This document shows positions 46,501 to 58,547 of a DNA stretch of 64,000 nucleotides, in pieces (position 1 is the first letter of the stretch; every line of letters starts with the position of its first letter). The translations under genes and the position numbers were made by a program. The stretch spans positions 19,233,912-19,297,911 of the forward strand of contig OZ023188.1 in the NCBI GenBank assembly GCA_963995505.1. Reading direction: 5' to 3'. The DNA comes from Hypericum androsaemum. Lineage: Eukaryota > Streptophyta > Magnoliopsida > Malpighiales > Hypericaceae. Under the pieces are notes generated by a model. The model made no database searches and had not been told where the DNA came from. It saw nothing but the letters and a program-made list of their open reading frames with translations.

Positions 46501-47300
46501 ATGTTCTCAACATTATAAATATTTCAAGAAAAGTTAAAAAATGACGATGATTTCTCCATAAAATTAGTATATCTAAAACATCCATAAAAAATAGATAAAT
46601 TATTTTCAACATTCTCTTACATGATGTACCGTATGAACTAAAATATAATAATTATACATAATTAATAAGCAAACTTTACATATAAATCAAAGTATTTAAG
46701 TAAATTTACCTTGATCAAAGCAGAGAGGGATGTATGATGGCAAGGCAACGAATGAATGGAAAAACTGCTTCGGTATCTCGTTTATATAGCCAAACAGCGG
46801 AAATTCTACTTTACAGATTTCAGATTGGCTTATCGACCAAGAATTGACTAAAAAAGTCAGATCTTGGTCCTTTACATATTTTTATCGACCAAGAATCTAT
46901 AAAAAAAAAGTCGGATCTTGGTCAAAGATCCGACCTTTTTAGCCAGTTTGACCAAGATCTGACTTTTTTCTCCAGTTATTAGATTCGCCAAGAAAAGTCA
47001 GATCTTGGTCATCCGACTTTTTTGGCGTCCGTGCCACGTAGACACCACATCTACAATACTTTAAATTCGGATATTTGTTTTACAAAAAATGGTGAATAGT
47101 AATATCATTCAGACAAAAAACTCCCTGGCACCAAGCAGGTCGTCCACCACTAATCACACTTTTTTTTCTCAATCTAATCGATACATAATATAATATTTAA
47201 AATTTTGTAATTTTAAATTTTCTATAAATAAAACTCAATATTTTCAATCATCTATAAATAGAACTCAATATTTTGAATCAATATTTTTCAATTTTTTATA
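46501..47300. other. Intergenic AT-rich DNA with a repeated AGTC(A/G)GATCTTGGTC motif
   Basis: Five copies of AAAAGTCAGATCTTGGTC or its inverse occur between about 46845 and 47020, some facing each other. No gene was recognised. Confidence 0.55.
46845..47020. repeat. Cluster of direct and inverted AAAAGTC(A/G)GATCTTGGTC
   Basis: The motif runs forward near 46852, 46905 and 46994, and inverted near 46923 and 46949. Adjacent forward and inverted copies can form hairpins. It could be a decayed foldback element. Confidence 0.7.
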
Positions 47301-47958
47301 GGGAAAAGTTTACTAAAGTACCATGTAGTTTCACACTTTTTTACCTTAGTACCATGTAGTTTGACTTTTTCTTTTTAGGTGACAAAGGTTTCGAAAAGTG
47401 ACACTTTTGGTGATAAATTATAGACCATACACATCTATGTTATGTCTCGGGGCCAATCATGCTTGTTAGGGTTGAATGCTGTCGGTTTCAGATTCTGTTA
47501 GAGGAAGATCCGCAGGGCTGAATAAGCAACAATAAAATAAGCTCTTTTTTCGCCCCTACAGTCTAGTCACCGCAGTAGAGTTTAACCACCACAGGATGGC
47601 CACATCATCGCTACGTCATTTTTTTATATCCTAAGTGGCGATGATACGACAAAATTACAAAATTACAAAATCGCCACATCGCCAAAATTTATAATTAGGG
47701 TTAGGAATTTATAATTAGGGTTAGAAAAATACATGGATTGAGATTTTGTAATTTTTCTATGTCATCACCACCTAGGATATAAAAATACGATGTGGCGTTG
47801 ATGTCTATGGTCTAGTTGAAAAAATTAACCTTGGTTAAAAATTTGTCACCAAATGTGTCATTTTTCGAAACCTCTGTAACCTAAAAAGAAAAGGTCAAAC
47901 CACAAGGTACTAAGGTAAAAAAGTATGAAACTACATGGTACTTTAGTGAACTTTTCTC
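47301..47958. mobile_element. MULE-type MITE, GGGAAAAGTTTACT ends
   Basis: Left GGGAAAAGTTTACTAAAGTA and inverted right GAGAAAAGTTCACTAAAGTA begin TIRs of about 120 bp, both passing through ACCATGTAGTTT and CTTTTTAGGT and GGTTTCGAAAA. The flanks TTTTTTATA (47292-47300) and TTTTGTATA (47959-47967) match at 8 of 9 bases. The interior is non-coding. It sits inside an AT-rich repeat whose two halves (CTATAAATAGAACTCAATAT and TATAAATAGAACCCAGTTAA) border it. Confidence 0.8.
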
Positions 47959-47967
47959 TTTTGTATA

Positions 47968-48914
47968 AATAGAACCCAGTTAATATAATTTTTATATATT
48001 ATTACAATTTATAGGTAAACATAAAATTATTATATATATTAAGTGGATGAGATATAAATTAATTATTTATGTAGTATTTTTTGTGTCAAAATCACCTAGG
48101 ATAGCAAAAATGTTTGGTTGAATTTGGTTGTTTGAATGAGATAAGAATTGATTATTTATTCGATGAACTAGTTAGATAAGAAGCATCAGCGCTCCTGGCG
48201 TTAGGCCGAGCTACCAGGTGGAAAAAAAGTTAAAACTGAATTAAACAATGGGGTCGAGCCGCGCTCCCGAGAGGCTGACATGCCTTTGACTTACGGCCTC
48301 GGCCCCAAAAAGTTTAATATTTTTTTTCTTTTCAATCTACTTTAGTTACACTTGGCACAATGTTATTCGACTAAATAGATTTTTTGGATGTTATTTGTGT
48401 TGTTATAAAAATTGAAGTTATCTTTAACAAAAATAAATAAAAATTTGTATAAAATTGTAATCTTAATTTTGTTACTTAATTATAATATTTTTTCTTGTTA
48501 TAATTACAGAATAATTGATGTCGTATATTTATTATAATTTATATATAAACAAAAAATGATAGCAGATAATATATGGATGAAAAAAAATTAATTAATTATT
48601 TAGTAGTCTAAATTAGGGTGAGTTGCTAATGTATGTAAGAAAATATTTAGATGTGTTGGGTCGAGTGTGAACGAGAGAAAAATTAATTGTTCATTCAGTA
48701 ACTTAGGTTGGGATGAGTTGCTGGTGTTGGTAGATAGGTCATTAATACTATTGTGAGTAGTCTTTTGGATATGTATTTTCTACTGTACAACCTTTCCATC
48801 AACCCAAAAAATATAGGAAAAAAAGTTTGATGTGACATGACCGATCAGAAATCAAAAAGAGAAAATAATTGAACTAGTGCATACAAATTTTAGATAGGTA
48901 CCTCATAAATTAAA
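47968..48914. mobile_element. Tourist-like MITE remnant (related to 21890-22723)
   Basis: Blocks such as AATTAATTATTTAT, GTTGGGATGAGTTG, CTACTTTAGTTACACTTGGC and GTTATTCGACTAAATAG recur from the pair at 21890-22723. Terminal repeats are too worn to fix the ends; the closing GTGAGTAGTCTTT near 48752-48765 resembles the TIR. Confidence 0.5.
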
Positions 48915-49566
48915 GGGCAAATTACTCTCAGACCTATGGTATTTGATATATTTATAGTTCGCTCCCTGTATTTCAGTAATCGATTAAAAACTTCCAGAGG
49001 TTCGAGAGAAAAAGGCGCTCGCTGCTGGGCTGGTGGACCCCCGAGTTTGGGTTTGTAATTTTGGGTCACTGCGTCGATTCTTCCATGGGTGTAACAATTG
49101 ATTTTGGCATACGCTTTGTTGCTCTTGGAGAATGGCGCAGACGACGTCGTAGGGGTTGGTCGCGGGAGGGGAGGAAGACGAGGAGGAGGGACTCGCTGGG
49201 ATCCATGAGTTCCATTACCTTGGTCGGCCTCGGCACTTGGCAGTCGGAGTCCGGCGTTGGAATCGAATGACCTCAGATCTATTTTTGAGGTTTGAATTTT
49301 TTATTTTGATTTTGATTTTTGGTCGCCAGAAAAATTTGGTTCACCGGAAAAATGATCGGAGAAGATGATCAGAGGTTTTAGTTGACCGGACCAAGGGTAT
49401 AATGGTCATTTCAGTAATCAAATAATAAGATTTTGATCGCTAACGTCAGCGAGGGGCCTGAGAGTATAATAAAACCAAACCTCGGGAAGTTTTTAATCGA
49501 TTACCGGAATACGGGGGGGTGAGCATGAAATATACCAAACACCAGGGGCTTGAGCGTAATTTATCC
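48915..49566. mobile_element. MULE with exact 9-bp target duplication, possible AKR fragment
   Basis: The left TIR starts GGGCAAATTACTCTCAGACC; the right end reads CTTGAGCGTAATTTATCC. An exact TAAATTAAA duplication lies at 48906-48914 and 49567-49575. The right arm is almost the same as that of the Pack-MULE at 5754-6730 (ACGTCAGCGAGGGGCCTGAG, TAATCGATTACCGGAATACG, ATATACCAAACACCAGGGG), so both belong to one family. The plus strand encodes ITLVGLGTWQSESGV at about 49210-49256, reminiscent of the aldo-keto reductase N-terminus, but too short to be sure. Confidence 0.85.
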
Positions 49567-49575
49567 TAAATTAAA

Positions 49576-49933
49576 CGACAATAAACTATACACCGTTATT
49601 TTATGATAAATTAAACGACAATGTTATGATAAATTATACACTATTACTTTTTTCTCTCATATGTTTATGGAAATTTGAATAAACTAAATATTGTCGCTTG
49701 GATCAAGAAACCCAAGAATTACTCCTATTACACGCATCAAGACATCTTGATTTATCAGCAGCCTACTAGTAGCAACAATGAAAGAGCCATAAAATATCAA
49801 TTAATTTTTTTGGAGGAAGAAATATCAATTAATTGAATCAGGAAAACGAATTCTTAAAAAGGAGAACAAATCAGGAATAAAAAAGCGAGGTATACAAGTG
49901 CAACCAATTAAATTACAAGCGGGCCCCACGCCA
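49576..49933. other. Upstream intergenic/promoter of the chromomethylase gene
   Basis: AT-rich, no gene recognised. The GC-rich promoter core begins around 49915. Confidence 0.5.
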
Positions 49934-49942
49934 GGCGGGAAA
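49934..49942 (-). promoter_or_regulatory. E2F-like site 1 upstream of the chromomethylase
   Basis: Minus-strand TTTCCCGCC fits the plant E2F consensus WTTSSCSS exactly. It lies about 225 bp before the ATG. Confidence 0.5.
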
Positions 49943-49994
49943 CGCGAATAGAGGAAAAAAAAATCGAAGCAGCGAAAAGAAAATCGCCGCCAAA

Positions 49995-50002
49995 ATTCCC
50001 GC
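49995..50002 (+). promoter_or_regulatory. E2F-like site 2 upstream of the chromomethylase
   Basis: ATTCCCGC also fits WTTSSCSS. It lies about 165 bp before the ATG. Confidence 0.45.
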
Positions 50003-50057
50003 TCCCTTTAAAATTCAAACCCACTTTCCAATTCAGTAAAATAAAAAAAAGAAAGCG

Positions 50058-50066
50058 AAACCCTAG
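50058..50066 (+). promoter_or_regulatory. Telo-box
   Basis: AAACCCTAG, the plant telo-box, often found with E2F sites near transcription starts of proliferation genes, lies 100 bp before the ATG. Confidence 0.5.
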
Positions 50067-50165
50067 ACACCACATTACTTTAAATCCACACGCTTTCCCA
50101 ATCCGACTCAACTTCTCAACTCTGCCTCTCCCTCTTCCTCCTCAACACCTGGGACGATTGTAAAA

Positions 50166-53100
50166 ATGGTTAGGTCTACGGGAAATCCGAATCCTAAGAA
50201 ACGGTCCGATGCGGTGACGGTACCAAAGCGGCGCCGCGACCAGGCGGAGGTGGAGGCTGGACCGGCATTAGGCAAGTCCGGTGGTGGAAGGGCTACATCC
50301 GGGAATAAAACTGGGGCCAGTAAGAGAAAGAAGTTAAGGAGGTTGAGAGATTTGGGATCTGAGAACGATGAGGAGGACGAGGAAGTGGAGGCTCCTTGGG
50401 GTGAAGTGGGAGACGAGGATGCGGAAGAGGAGGAGGAAGTGGAAGGGAACTGCGGTGGTTTAGAAGAGGTGAAGCCTAAGAGGGTGATTAAGAAGGCGGT
50501 TACTGCTAATGAGGACGGGGATGAGGAGCTGGAGGTTCTTGATCCTATTCCCCGCGATGAGGCATTAAAGACGTGGCCCACCCGTTATGGGACACAGGTT
50601 GCCTTCCGTTTCCTTAAAATCCTTCGACTTTTGGGGTTGAAATTGGGATTCTGATTTCGTTTCTTTTTTTTGTTGGTTTTTGTTTTGTACAGGAGCAGAG
50701 GAGGAGCATAACCGCTGAAGGGTAAGACATTCAGAGTTAGTTCAGTATAAAAGTACAATCTTGAGATTGATTTGAAGTTTTTTATGAAAACAATGTGGTG
50801 TTAGAAGTGAAATAAAATTCCTTAATATTTGTAGATAACAATTATTGTTTGAATGCTTATTTAGTTCCAACCGCTCTACTGTAATGGAATTTCATATTAG
50901 TGTGCAATTTTTCTGTGGGGCTTTGTTTATGATATTTTGTGGGTGACCATTTTGTAGTGAGCTTGACGGCGTTCTCCAAGCTAAAGAACACTATAGGAGG
51001 GCTAAGATTGACGGCGTGATTTATGGTCTGGGAGATCATGCTTATGTGCAGGTGAATGACGTTTTCTCTTTGCATGACTTTCATTAAATTTTTTTTAATG
51101 TTTCTAATAATTGTTGGTTAATTGTGCTTAGGGTGAGGTTGACAAGCCTTATTACATTGCGAGAATATTGGAGATTTTCCAGCCGATTGTAGGTGAACCC
51201 CACTTCGTTGCACAGTGGTTTTACAGGGCTGAAGACACTGTAAGTGTCCGATGTGTTTATGGTTAGAGCTATCTGTTTATTGAACATAATATGAACATGT
51301 CTGACAATGTTCCTGGTTCTTTTAGATAATCCAAGATGCTGTCAAAATGGATGAAGAAAAAAGAGTATTTATTTCCGATGATCTGAATGATAACCCTCTC
51401 AATTGCCTTGTGTCGAAGATCAAACTTGTCTATGTTGAGCCCAATGTAAGGATAAGTATTATCACTTTGTTGTTTCATGTTTGTGCAATGAATGAGTGAC
51501 GACTCTTGCATGTTTGGATTTTGTAGATTGACTTGAATGCGAAGCGAAGACAACTTCCTGATTGTGATTTGTTCTACGACATGAAATATTCCATTCCTTT
51601 TCGCACATTTGCTAATACGGGGCCAGGTCTTTCATCTGCTGATAATGCTGAAGACATGAAAAGTGAAAGTTGCTCAACCATTTCTAGCGAGGGAGGGAGT
51701 CCAGAAAATGTCACTTGCAAGCCTTCTTCAAGTGAATCCAATGGGAAGGATTCTGAGTTGCACCTGCTGGATTTATATGCTGGCTGTGGTGGAATGTCTA
51801 CTGGACTCTGCATGGGCGCTGCTAAAGCAGGGGTCAATTTGGTTACGGTGAGTTGTGCTTAATCTCTTGTTATTTGATAAAGTTGGTACTGTTTTATCTC
51901 TGCTTGATTATTGATAAAGTATGTTTTCAATAGAAATGGGCAGTTGATATGAACCCTTACGCCTGCGAAACTCTTGCAAAGAATCACCCTGAGACAAAGG
52001 TAATTATTGTTCCTTGTCGAATATGTTCTAATGCAGCTTTTGAAGGTGAAATCTCATGATTATTCTTTTAATTTGACATATAGGTTCGGAAGATGGCAGC
52101 ATCTGATTTCCTCTTAATGCTTAAGGCTTGGGAAGGTTTATGCACAAAGTTCAACTTGTTTGGTCCCGAGGATTCTTGTAGTAAGAATCCCAAAGTAGAG
52201 GATGACAACGAAGAAGAAGACAGTGAGGATGACAGTGAGCCCTTGGATGAAGAGGTCTTTGAAGTAGAAGAGTTCTTGGGCTTTTGCTATGGTGACCCTA
52301 ACAAGATCAACCAACCTGGGATATATTTCAAGGTAAAACAATTGGTTGTATTTGCATGACAGTTCTCTAGCGTGCTTAAACATAAATCTATTCTATGTGA
52401 TTGATGTCCTAGGGTTTATAGAGATTCTTCAGTGTAGTTGAAACGTTGTGGTTTATGCAATTATTATTTTCTATTTCAAGTCTTTGTCTTGGGACGAATG
52501 ATGTTAGGCTGAGAAGATACACATATGCAGGTTGCTAAAGACAAGTTCTCTGTTTTCACCACTCTGATGTTGAATATTCATTTGTATGAGTTATCTAACT
52601 CAATGTTATCTGGGGTTATAGGTTCGTTGGAAAGGTTATGGTCCGGAAGAAGATACTTGGGAACCTGTTGATGGCCTTGGGTACATTTTTTGGACTTCTT
52701 TCTTTGTAGCCATCATTTTGAACCTCGTATATTGCAGTTTTAACTGTGAAAACTCTTAACTATGTCAGGGAATGTGAGTTGAAGTTGAAGGAATTTGTGA
52801 CCAAAGGATTTCAGTCTAATATTTTACCTCTTCCGGTAATCTCTCCCTTTCAAATTTCTGATATTAAGTCCAAATATTTCTGCTTTTTCATCTGTTTGAA
52901 TAGAACTTCACAGTCTACTTGTGCTCCTTTTAGGGAACTGTTGATGTCATTTGTGGAGGCCCTCCATGTCAAGGGATTAGTGGTTTTAATAGGTTTAGAA
53001 ATAAGAAAGATCCGTTGGAGGATGAGAAAAATAAACAGCTGTTGGTATTTATGGACATTGTGGATTATCTGAAGCCCAAATATGTTCTTATGGAGAATGT

Positions 53101-55148
53101 GGTAGACATCTTGAAATTCTCAGGCGGTAAGTATGGCCGCTATGCTATAGGAAGACTTGTTCAATTAAATTACCAAGCTCGGCTTGGTATCATGGCTGCT
53201 GGGAAATATGGTGTTCCACAATTCAGATTTCGTGTGTTTTTGTGGGGATGTCAACCTTCAAAGGTAAAGTTACTCAACCAGCTTCTAGAATTGGGGTTGC
53301 CGGCCTTTAAACAGCCTTGTATTTGATGTATAAATAACGCCTTCATACATTTTCAGTGAAAATATTCGCTTCATTGTTAATTGTTCTTGAAATTGATTGC
53401 TTTCATTTTCAGTGCTTACCTCAATACCCACTTCCAACACATGATGCAGCAAACCGAGGAGTACTTCCGAATGATTTCAAGGTAGGGTTTTTATCCTTTT
53501 CAGTGTATTATGCAAAGCTTGTTTGAACTCTAAAGTACATGCTGCACTTCTCAGGAATGTCACGTGACTAGTGAGGATGAGAAGATGCCATTACACAAAG
53601 CTGTTTTTCTTGAAGATGCTATAGGAGATCTACCTCCGGTGCGTATGATGATTTTATTTTTCTTTTGAAAAAAAAAACTTTAATACCAAGTGATTTTACT
53701 TTTTTTGGACCAAATACTATGTGGTTTTGTTTTTATCTTTTTTGGTGATAGCGTTTTCTCAAATTCATACTTTTTGTACTGTTATTGTCATTAAAAGTGA
53801 AATTGAGAAATCTCTGTTACAGTAAACAAAACATGTTGTTTGGGCCAAAAAAAAATCAAATTACAGTGTTGTTAAAGTGAACTTTTTCCTTTTTATTAAT
53901 TCATTTTCAGTTGATGTTGAGATATCTGTTTTATGGCTTTTAGGTTGCTACTGGTGACCTCAAGGATGAATGTTCCTATGGAACAGAACCAAAAACTGAT
54001 TTTCAGACTCACATACGGATAAGACGAAGTGGTGAGTTTTCTTAGTAGGAGACTTTCGTTTCCATAACTTTTACATGGAACAGTAGTTATCTGAAATGTA
54101 ATAATATTGGTTTTTTACCTCAATCAGAAATGGTTGGTTTTGCTGATGGGGGCGACTCTGCTACACCCATGTTGTATGATCATATTCCATTGAATCTCAG
54201 CAAAGATGACTTACAACGTGTTTGTAGAATTCCAAAGAGAAAGGTTCTTCCTATGTTCGCCATGCACGCTGTTTAGTCAATTTAAGTTATCTATGTGTTG
54301 GTTTGCTCAACATTCTTTGTTTTTCAGGGTGCATGCTTTAGGGATTTACCGGGAGTTCTGGTGAATGAGATTACTAAGAAAGTGTATATTGATACCTCAA
54401 TAGAAAGGGAGATGCTCGAGTCCGGGAAGCCATTGGTAGGACATTTTACTTGATTTATCTCAATGTTTTTTTCCCTCTTTTCCGATCTCATTTTAGTGTG
54501 TCCATTTTATTAGGTGCCCGATTATGCCATTACATTTGTTAAAGGGACATCGACAAAGTAAGTACATTGCTTGTTGGTATTTGAAAGACAATATGTATCC
54601 AGTTAATATTCATGTATTGTAATTCAGGCCGTTTGCTCGCTTATGGTGGGATGAGACAGTACCGACTGTTGTTACTAGAGCAGAACCTCATAATCAGGTC
54701 AGACATTACATCAAATCCACTTTTTGGCCATCCAATTACACATGGTCACTAATGATATGCTATGTACAGAAAATTCTTCATCCCGAGCAAGATAGGGTTC
54801 TAACGATTAGAGAAAATGCAAGGCTGCAAGGTTTTCCGGATTGCTATAGATTATATGGACCTATCAAGCAGAGGTTCGTTGACAAACAATTGTTTGTTTC
54901 TTCTTTGTTGGTAACCGATCTTCTTTGGTTGTGAATGTTGCATCTTGGTCTTATAATACTCAACAATTTTCAGGTACATACAAATTGGAAATGCTGTTGC
55001 TGTCCCAGTTGCATTTGCATTGGGATATTGTTTTGGCGAGGCTTGTGAGAGCTTAGTGCTGGAGAGTCCGGTGACTACCTTGCCTTGCCACTTTCCAAGT
55101 TGCCTACTGCAATCCACCGAAGAAAATTCAGCTGAACAATGCGAATAA
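50166..55148 (+). CDS. Chromomethylase, DNA (cytosine-5)-methyltransferase, CMT3-like
   Basis: Twenty exons: 50166-50597, 50693-50721, 50958-51051, 51132-51239, 51326-51445, 51527-51847, 51934-51999, 52084-52332, 52622-52680, 52769-52835, 52934-53263, 53413-53481, 53555-53638, 53944-54031, 54128-54243, 54328-54435, 54514-54557, 54628-54697, 54770-54873, 54974-55148. Phases agree and give 910 residues. A basic/acidic N-tail is followed by a BAH domain (about 155-280), methylase motif I ([10 protein letters not shown], about 343), a chromodomain inside the catalytic domain (FEVEEFLG to [15 protein letters not shown], about 448-515), catalytic [20 protein letters not shown] and motif [11 protein letters not shown]. 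This order is unique to plant chromomethylases. The enzyme binds H3K9me2 through BAH and chromo domains and maintains CHG methylation in the nucleus. The short N-terminus favours CMT3/CMT1 over CMT2. It appears intact. Confidence 0.95.
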
Positions 55149-56900
55149 TTCACGGTTCAAGATCCTATCCTTTGGCAACTTGTGCCAAATTTGAGATTGC
55201 CTGTTCACTCTATTTATTCATCATTCTCTCTAACGTCCTATAATTGTAAGGAACGTTAAACTTATTCCAAACATTCGATGATTTGGTTCTCTGCAACGAG
55301 GATAGCTCTTGCTGCAAATCTGATTATTTGAGAACAAAATCAAGGAAAAGGGATTTCTTGTCTATCATGTTACTAAATTTTAGTACTGTCGAAAGTGCTA
55401 ATGCTTTCCACCTCCAGCCTCGATTCAAAATGGGTTTGGGCTCCCTTGTGACGTTGGGCAGCCAACTTGGTGACCTTGTCAATGAAAGCGTTAGCCGGTA
55501 TGCATTTGGAAACTGTACACTCCTGCAAGGTCAATCTTTGGCAGCATCAACAGGCTGCTGTTCTGCACACCAACAGGACATAATCAACGCATCCAAGGTG
55601 TCTGTAACTACAACATCAGAGGTACTTGGACCAAATAAGCAATTTGAAGTTTTTATCCTGAAACATTCTTCTAGACTAATGAGATTCTGATGAAGCAGAT
55701 CCAGCTGTAGATATGATCTTCATTCACATTGATTGGCAAGTTTTTCCCCTTGTTATGGATGTTAAATATGATCTTCTTAGTTTACCACTTTGTAATCTTA
55801 ATCATGTTTCTAGGTATCAAAACCTAGTGATGGGTTGGTTACGTAGGTATTTTACCAAGGGATTGAGTGTAATACCCTCCCCAAGAATTAGACAGGTTTT
55901 TAGTTCAGAGTTCAGACATGCAATTTCTTTTTGAGAAAATTGCAAGTTCTTTTTACCAAGGGTTGGTTATGCAAATTCGACCAAAAAGTTTTAGGAGGAG
56001 GAGCCGTGGCCGCCAAGTATGAGCTGCTGCATCCTTAAATTTTTTCGGGCTGGACAAAGCTGGTTTAAGCCCCAAACTTCTGGCCCGCTAATGTCTAGAT
56101 ATGTGGTAACTGTTTTTTTTTTGTTAATTGTCGAACTCTTACTGATCGACTGTTTTCTTATACTCTTAATTTCTTATAAAATTAGTTTAATTATAAAGAA
56201 TTTTTTTATCAATTTATCCAATTATTTGATGGCAACTATATGGTAATTTTAGATCATTTCTTAGTTTCCTTCCCCGTTATCGACAATCACGGCAGATTTA
56301 TTCCTAACTGACTGAAGTTGGTGGAAATATAAATGTTTTGAACTATCATAAACAAGTCTCCAATTTGAGTTGTGAAGTAGAAAATGTTGGGATATTGTTT
56401 TACACAAATTGTGTTGCACTTTGAATTAATATTTGCTATGAATTAGTCCACCTTATATATTATAGTCATCAGAAGAAAAATAAAAAAAATAATACTAATA
56501 GGTCCTCAATATTTGCATAAATGCAACCGTAACGCCGTAGAGTTACATCAGCATTTATAAAAATCGTACAAACTAAATTTTTTCATAGGATCGACCAATA
56601 AGATCTTGCAAATTTTGAAAGCTAAATTATGTTGTTGCAGATTGAAATTATTAGTTATTCACCTGCCAACTAAGTCATATCATTTTTTAAGTTTATAATC
56701 TCGAGTCGAATCAAAATATGAACTAAATTTTAATAAACAATTTGATATTTTTTTCTGGTTGCAAGTCATCATCATTGGTGGCAAGAAACGGGCTAAAAAA
56801 CAGATTCCGTTTCCGTCCGTAGCTCTGTTTTCCAGTTCGGACAAGTAGCTTGAAGATAAAAATGGGACCAGACAGAAAAAAGGAAGAAAAAGGAAGAAAT
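55149..56900. other. 3' UTR of the chromomethylase and intergenic DNA
   Basis: An ORF at 55283-55690 (plus) has no recognisable domain and could be chance or part of the UTR. The rest is AT-rich with nothing I can support. Confidence 0.5.
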
Positions 56901-58547
56901 ATGAAGAAGAAGAGTAATTCACGCTCCCTAGGGCTAGGGGTACTACTAGTGGTCCCCTTGCTAGTGCTCCAGCTCCAAACGGCATCCTCCACCGTCGTTT
57001 TGAACCCCTTGTCCATCTCCTTCCCCGACCTCCCCGCCAAATCCGGTAACCGCTCTCCTCCTCCTCCTTCTTCTCCCAAGTTCTAGAAAGTTCGATGCTT
57101 TGTCTTAAATGAGAACTCTCTGTGCTTCTTTGGTGGTGGTGGTGGTTGTAGCGGTGGAAGTGGGTAGCTCGGGCGTGTGCGGGGCCCTCCACGTGGCGGA
57201 CCCCATTGACGCCTGCTCTCCGCTGGTTAACCCTAACGGAACCCACGCGGCCATCAAATTCGCTTTGATAGAGAGGGGGAAGTGCTCATTCGACGACAAA
57301 ATCCGCAACGCCCAGGCTTCTGGATTCCGCGCAGCCATCGTGTTCGACGATAAACCCAGCTCTAAATTGGTTTACAGTTACTCGCCTCCTCCTTTTTAGT
57401 GTCCCCTTTTTCCAATTTCCGCCTTTTTAAGTGCTCAGGTAGTCCACAAGTGGTCTCAAGTTCGAAGCTTCGGAATGTATTTGTGTTGAAACTCGGTGCA
57501 CTAGGTAGAGTTTTGCTGCATTTTGCGGTCCAATCGAACATGCCTCTAGTTGGCCTAGTAGGTGTGCGGATGCTATGTGGTAGGTCTTGCGATGTGTTTG
57601 GTAAATGGAAGTCTAATGGGAAGTCTCCGTAGGCCAAAGCTGATAGGTTTAGGTTTTAGGGCTCGCGGGCTGGGTAGTACAACCATTGTCTACCATGACA
57701 ACGCCCTAACGTTATTGGTCGCGGTTGTTGTACCTGAGCAGGTCGTGCAATGGCAGTGCATGTGGCTGCAGTGAATATGAACTACAGTTGGTATATGTTT
57801 GACTTTGTTTTGTGTTTTTGAGCAGTGACAATAAATCCGGAGGGAGTGAAGGTGCATGCCGTGTTTGTGTCAGAGGCGGCGGGGGAGGTGCTGAAGTCTT
57901 ATGCTCGTGGGGATCCAGGAGAGTGTTGCATTTACCCGTTGCGGGTGTACAAGGCCTGGACAGTCATGGCCATCTCGTTGATCTCCCTTGCCATTGTGTT
58001 GGCTTTTCTTATTGCTGCCATTGCCACTCCTAGACATTGGCTGAGAAATTGGTACGGCAGGACAAGGCTTTACAGGAGGAATGTGGATGCCAAGGTGGTA
58101 GAAGCGCTTCCCAGCTTCACATTCCAGTCTTCGTTTGATTTAAGCCAGCATAAAGGACTTGAAACTTGTGCTATTTGCCTTGAGGATTACAAGGATGGGG
58201 AAGGTCTAAGGCTTCTCCCTTGCCATCATGGTACGACTTGGACTTTTTGTATGTTTGCTCATGATGACTGTTGCAAAACCACTTTGTTGATCACCTAATG
58301 GCTAAATTTCATGTGGGGGAAGGTCTAAGGCTTCTCCCTTGCCATCATGGTACGACTTGGACTTTTTGTATGTTTGCTCATGATGACTGTTGCAAAACCA
58401 CTTTGTTGATCACCTAATGGCTAAATTTCATGTGCAGCGTTTCACTCAAGCTGCGTGGATTCCTGGCTGACCAAGTGGGGAACATTCTGCCCGATCTGCA
58501 AGCTTGATCTGAGAACCAATGCTTCAAACTCTGAGGTGGCTGGATGA
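56901..58547 (+). CDS. RMR-type vacuolar sorting receptor with PA, TM and RING-H2 domains
   Basis: Four exons, 56901-57045, 57152-57376, 57826-58230 and 58438-58547, give 294 residues. A signal peptide ([17 protein letters not shown]) is followed by a protease-associated luminal domain ([58 protein letters not shown]), one membrane span (about 168-192) and a cytosolic RING-H2 ([38 protein letters not shown]). This is the ReMembR-H2 (RMR) layout, which sorts storage cargo to the protein storage vacuole. A 119-bp tandem duplication (58197-58434) spans the exon 3 end and intron; only the first donor gives the intact RING. An upstream ATG at 56850 would spoil the signal peptide. The tail ends soon after the RING; a donor at GAG|GTGGCT (about 58535) could join a further 3' exon, which I could not prove. 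Confidence 0.9.
58197..58434 (+). repeat. 119-bp tandem duplication over the RMR exon 3/intron boundary
   Basis: Positions 58197-58315 and 58316-58434 appear identical, each carrying the exon end CTTGCCATCATG and the donor GTACGA. The acceptor is after the second copy. Confidence 0.95.
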
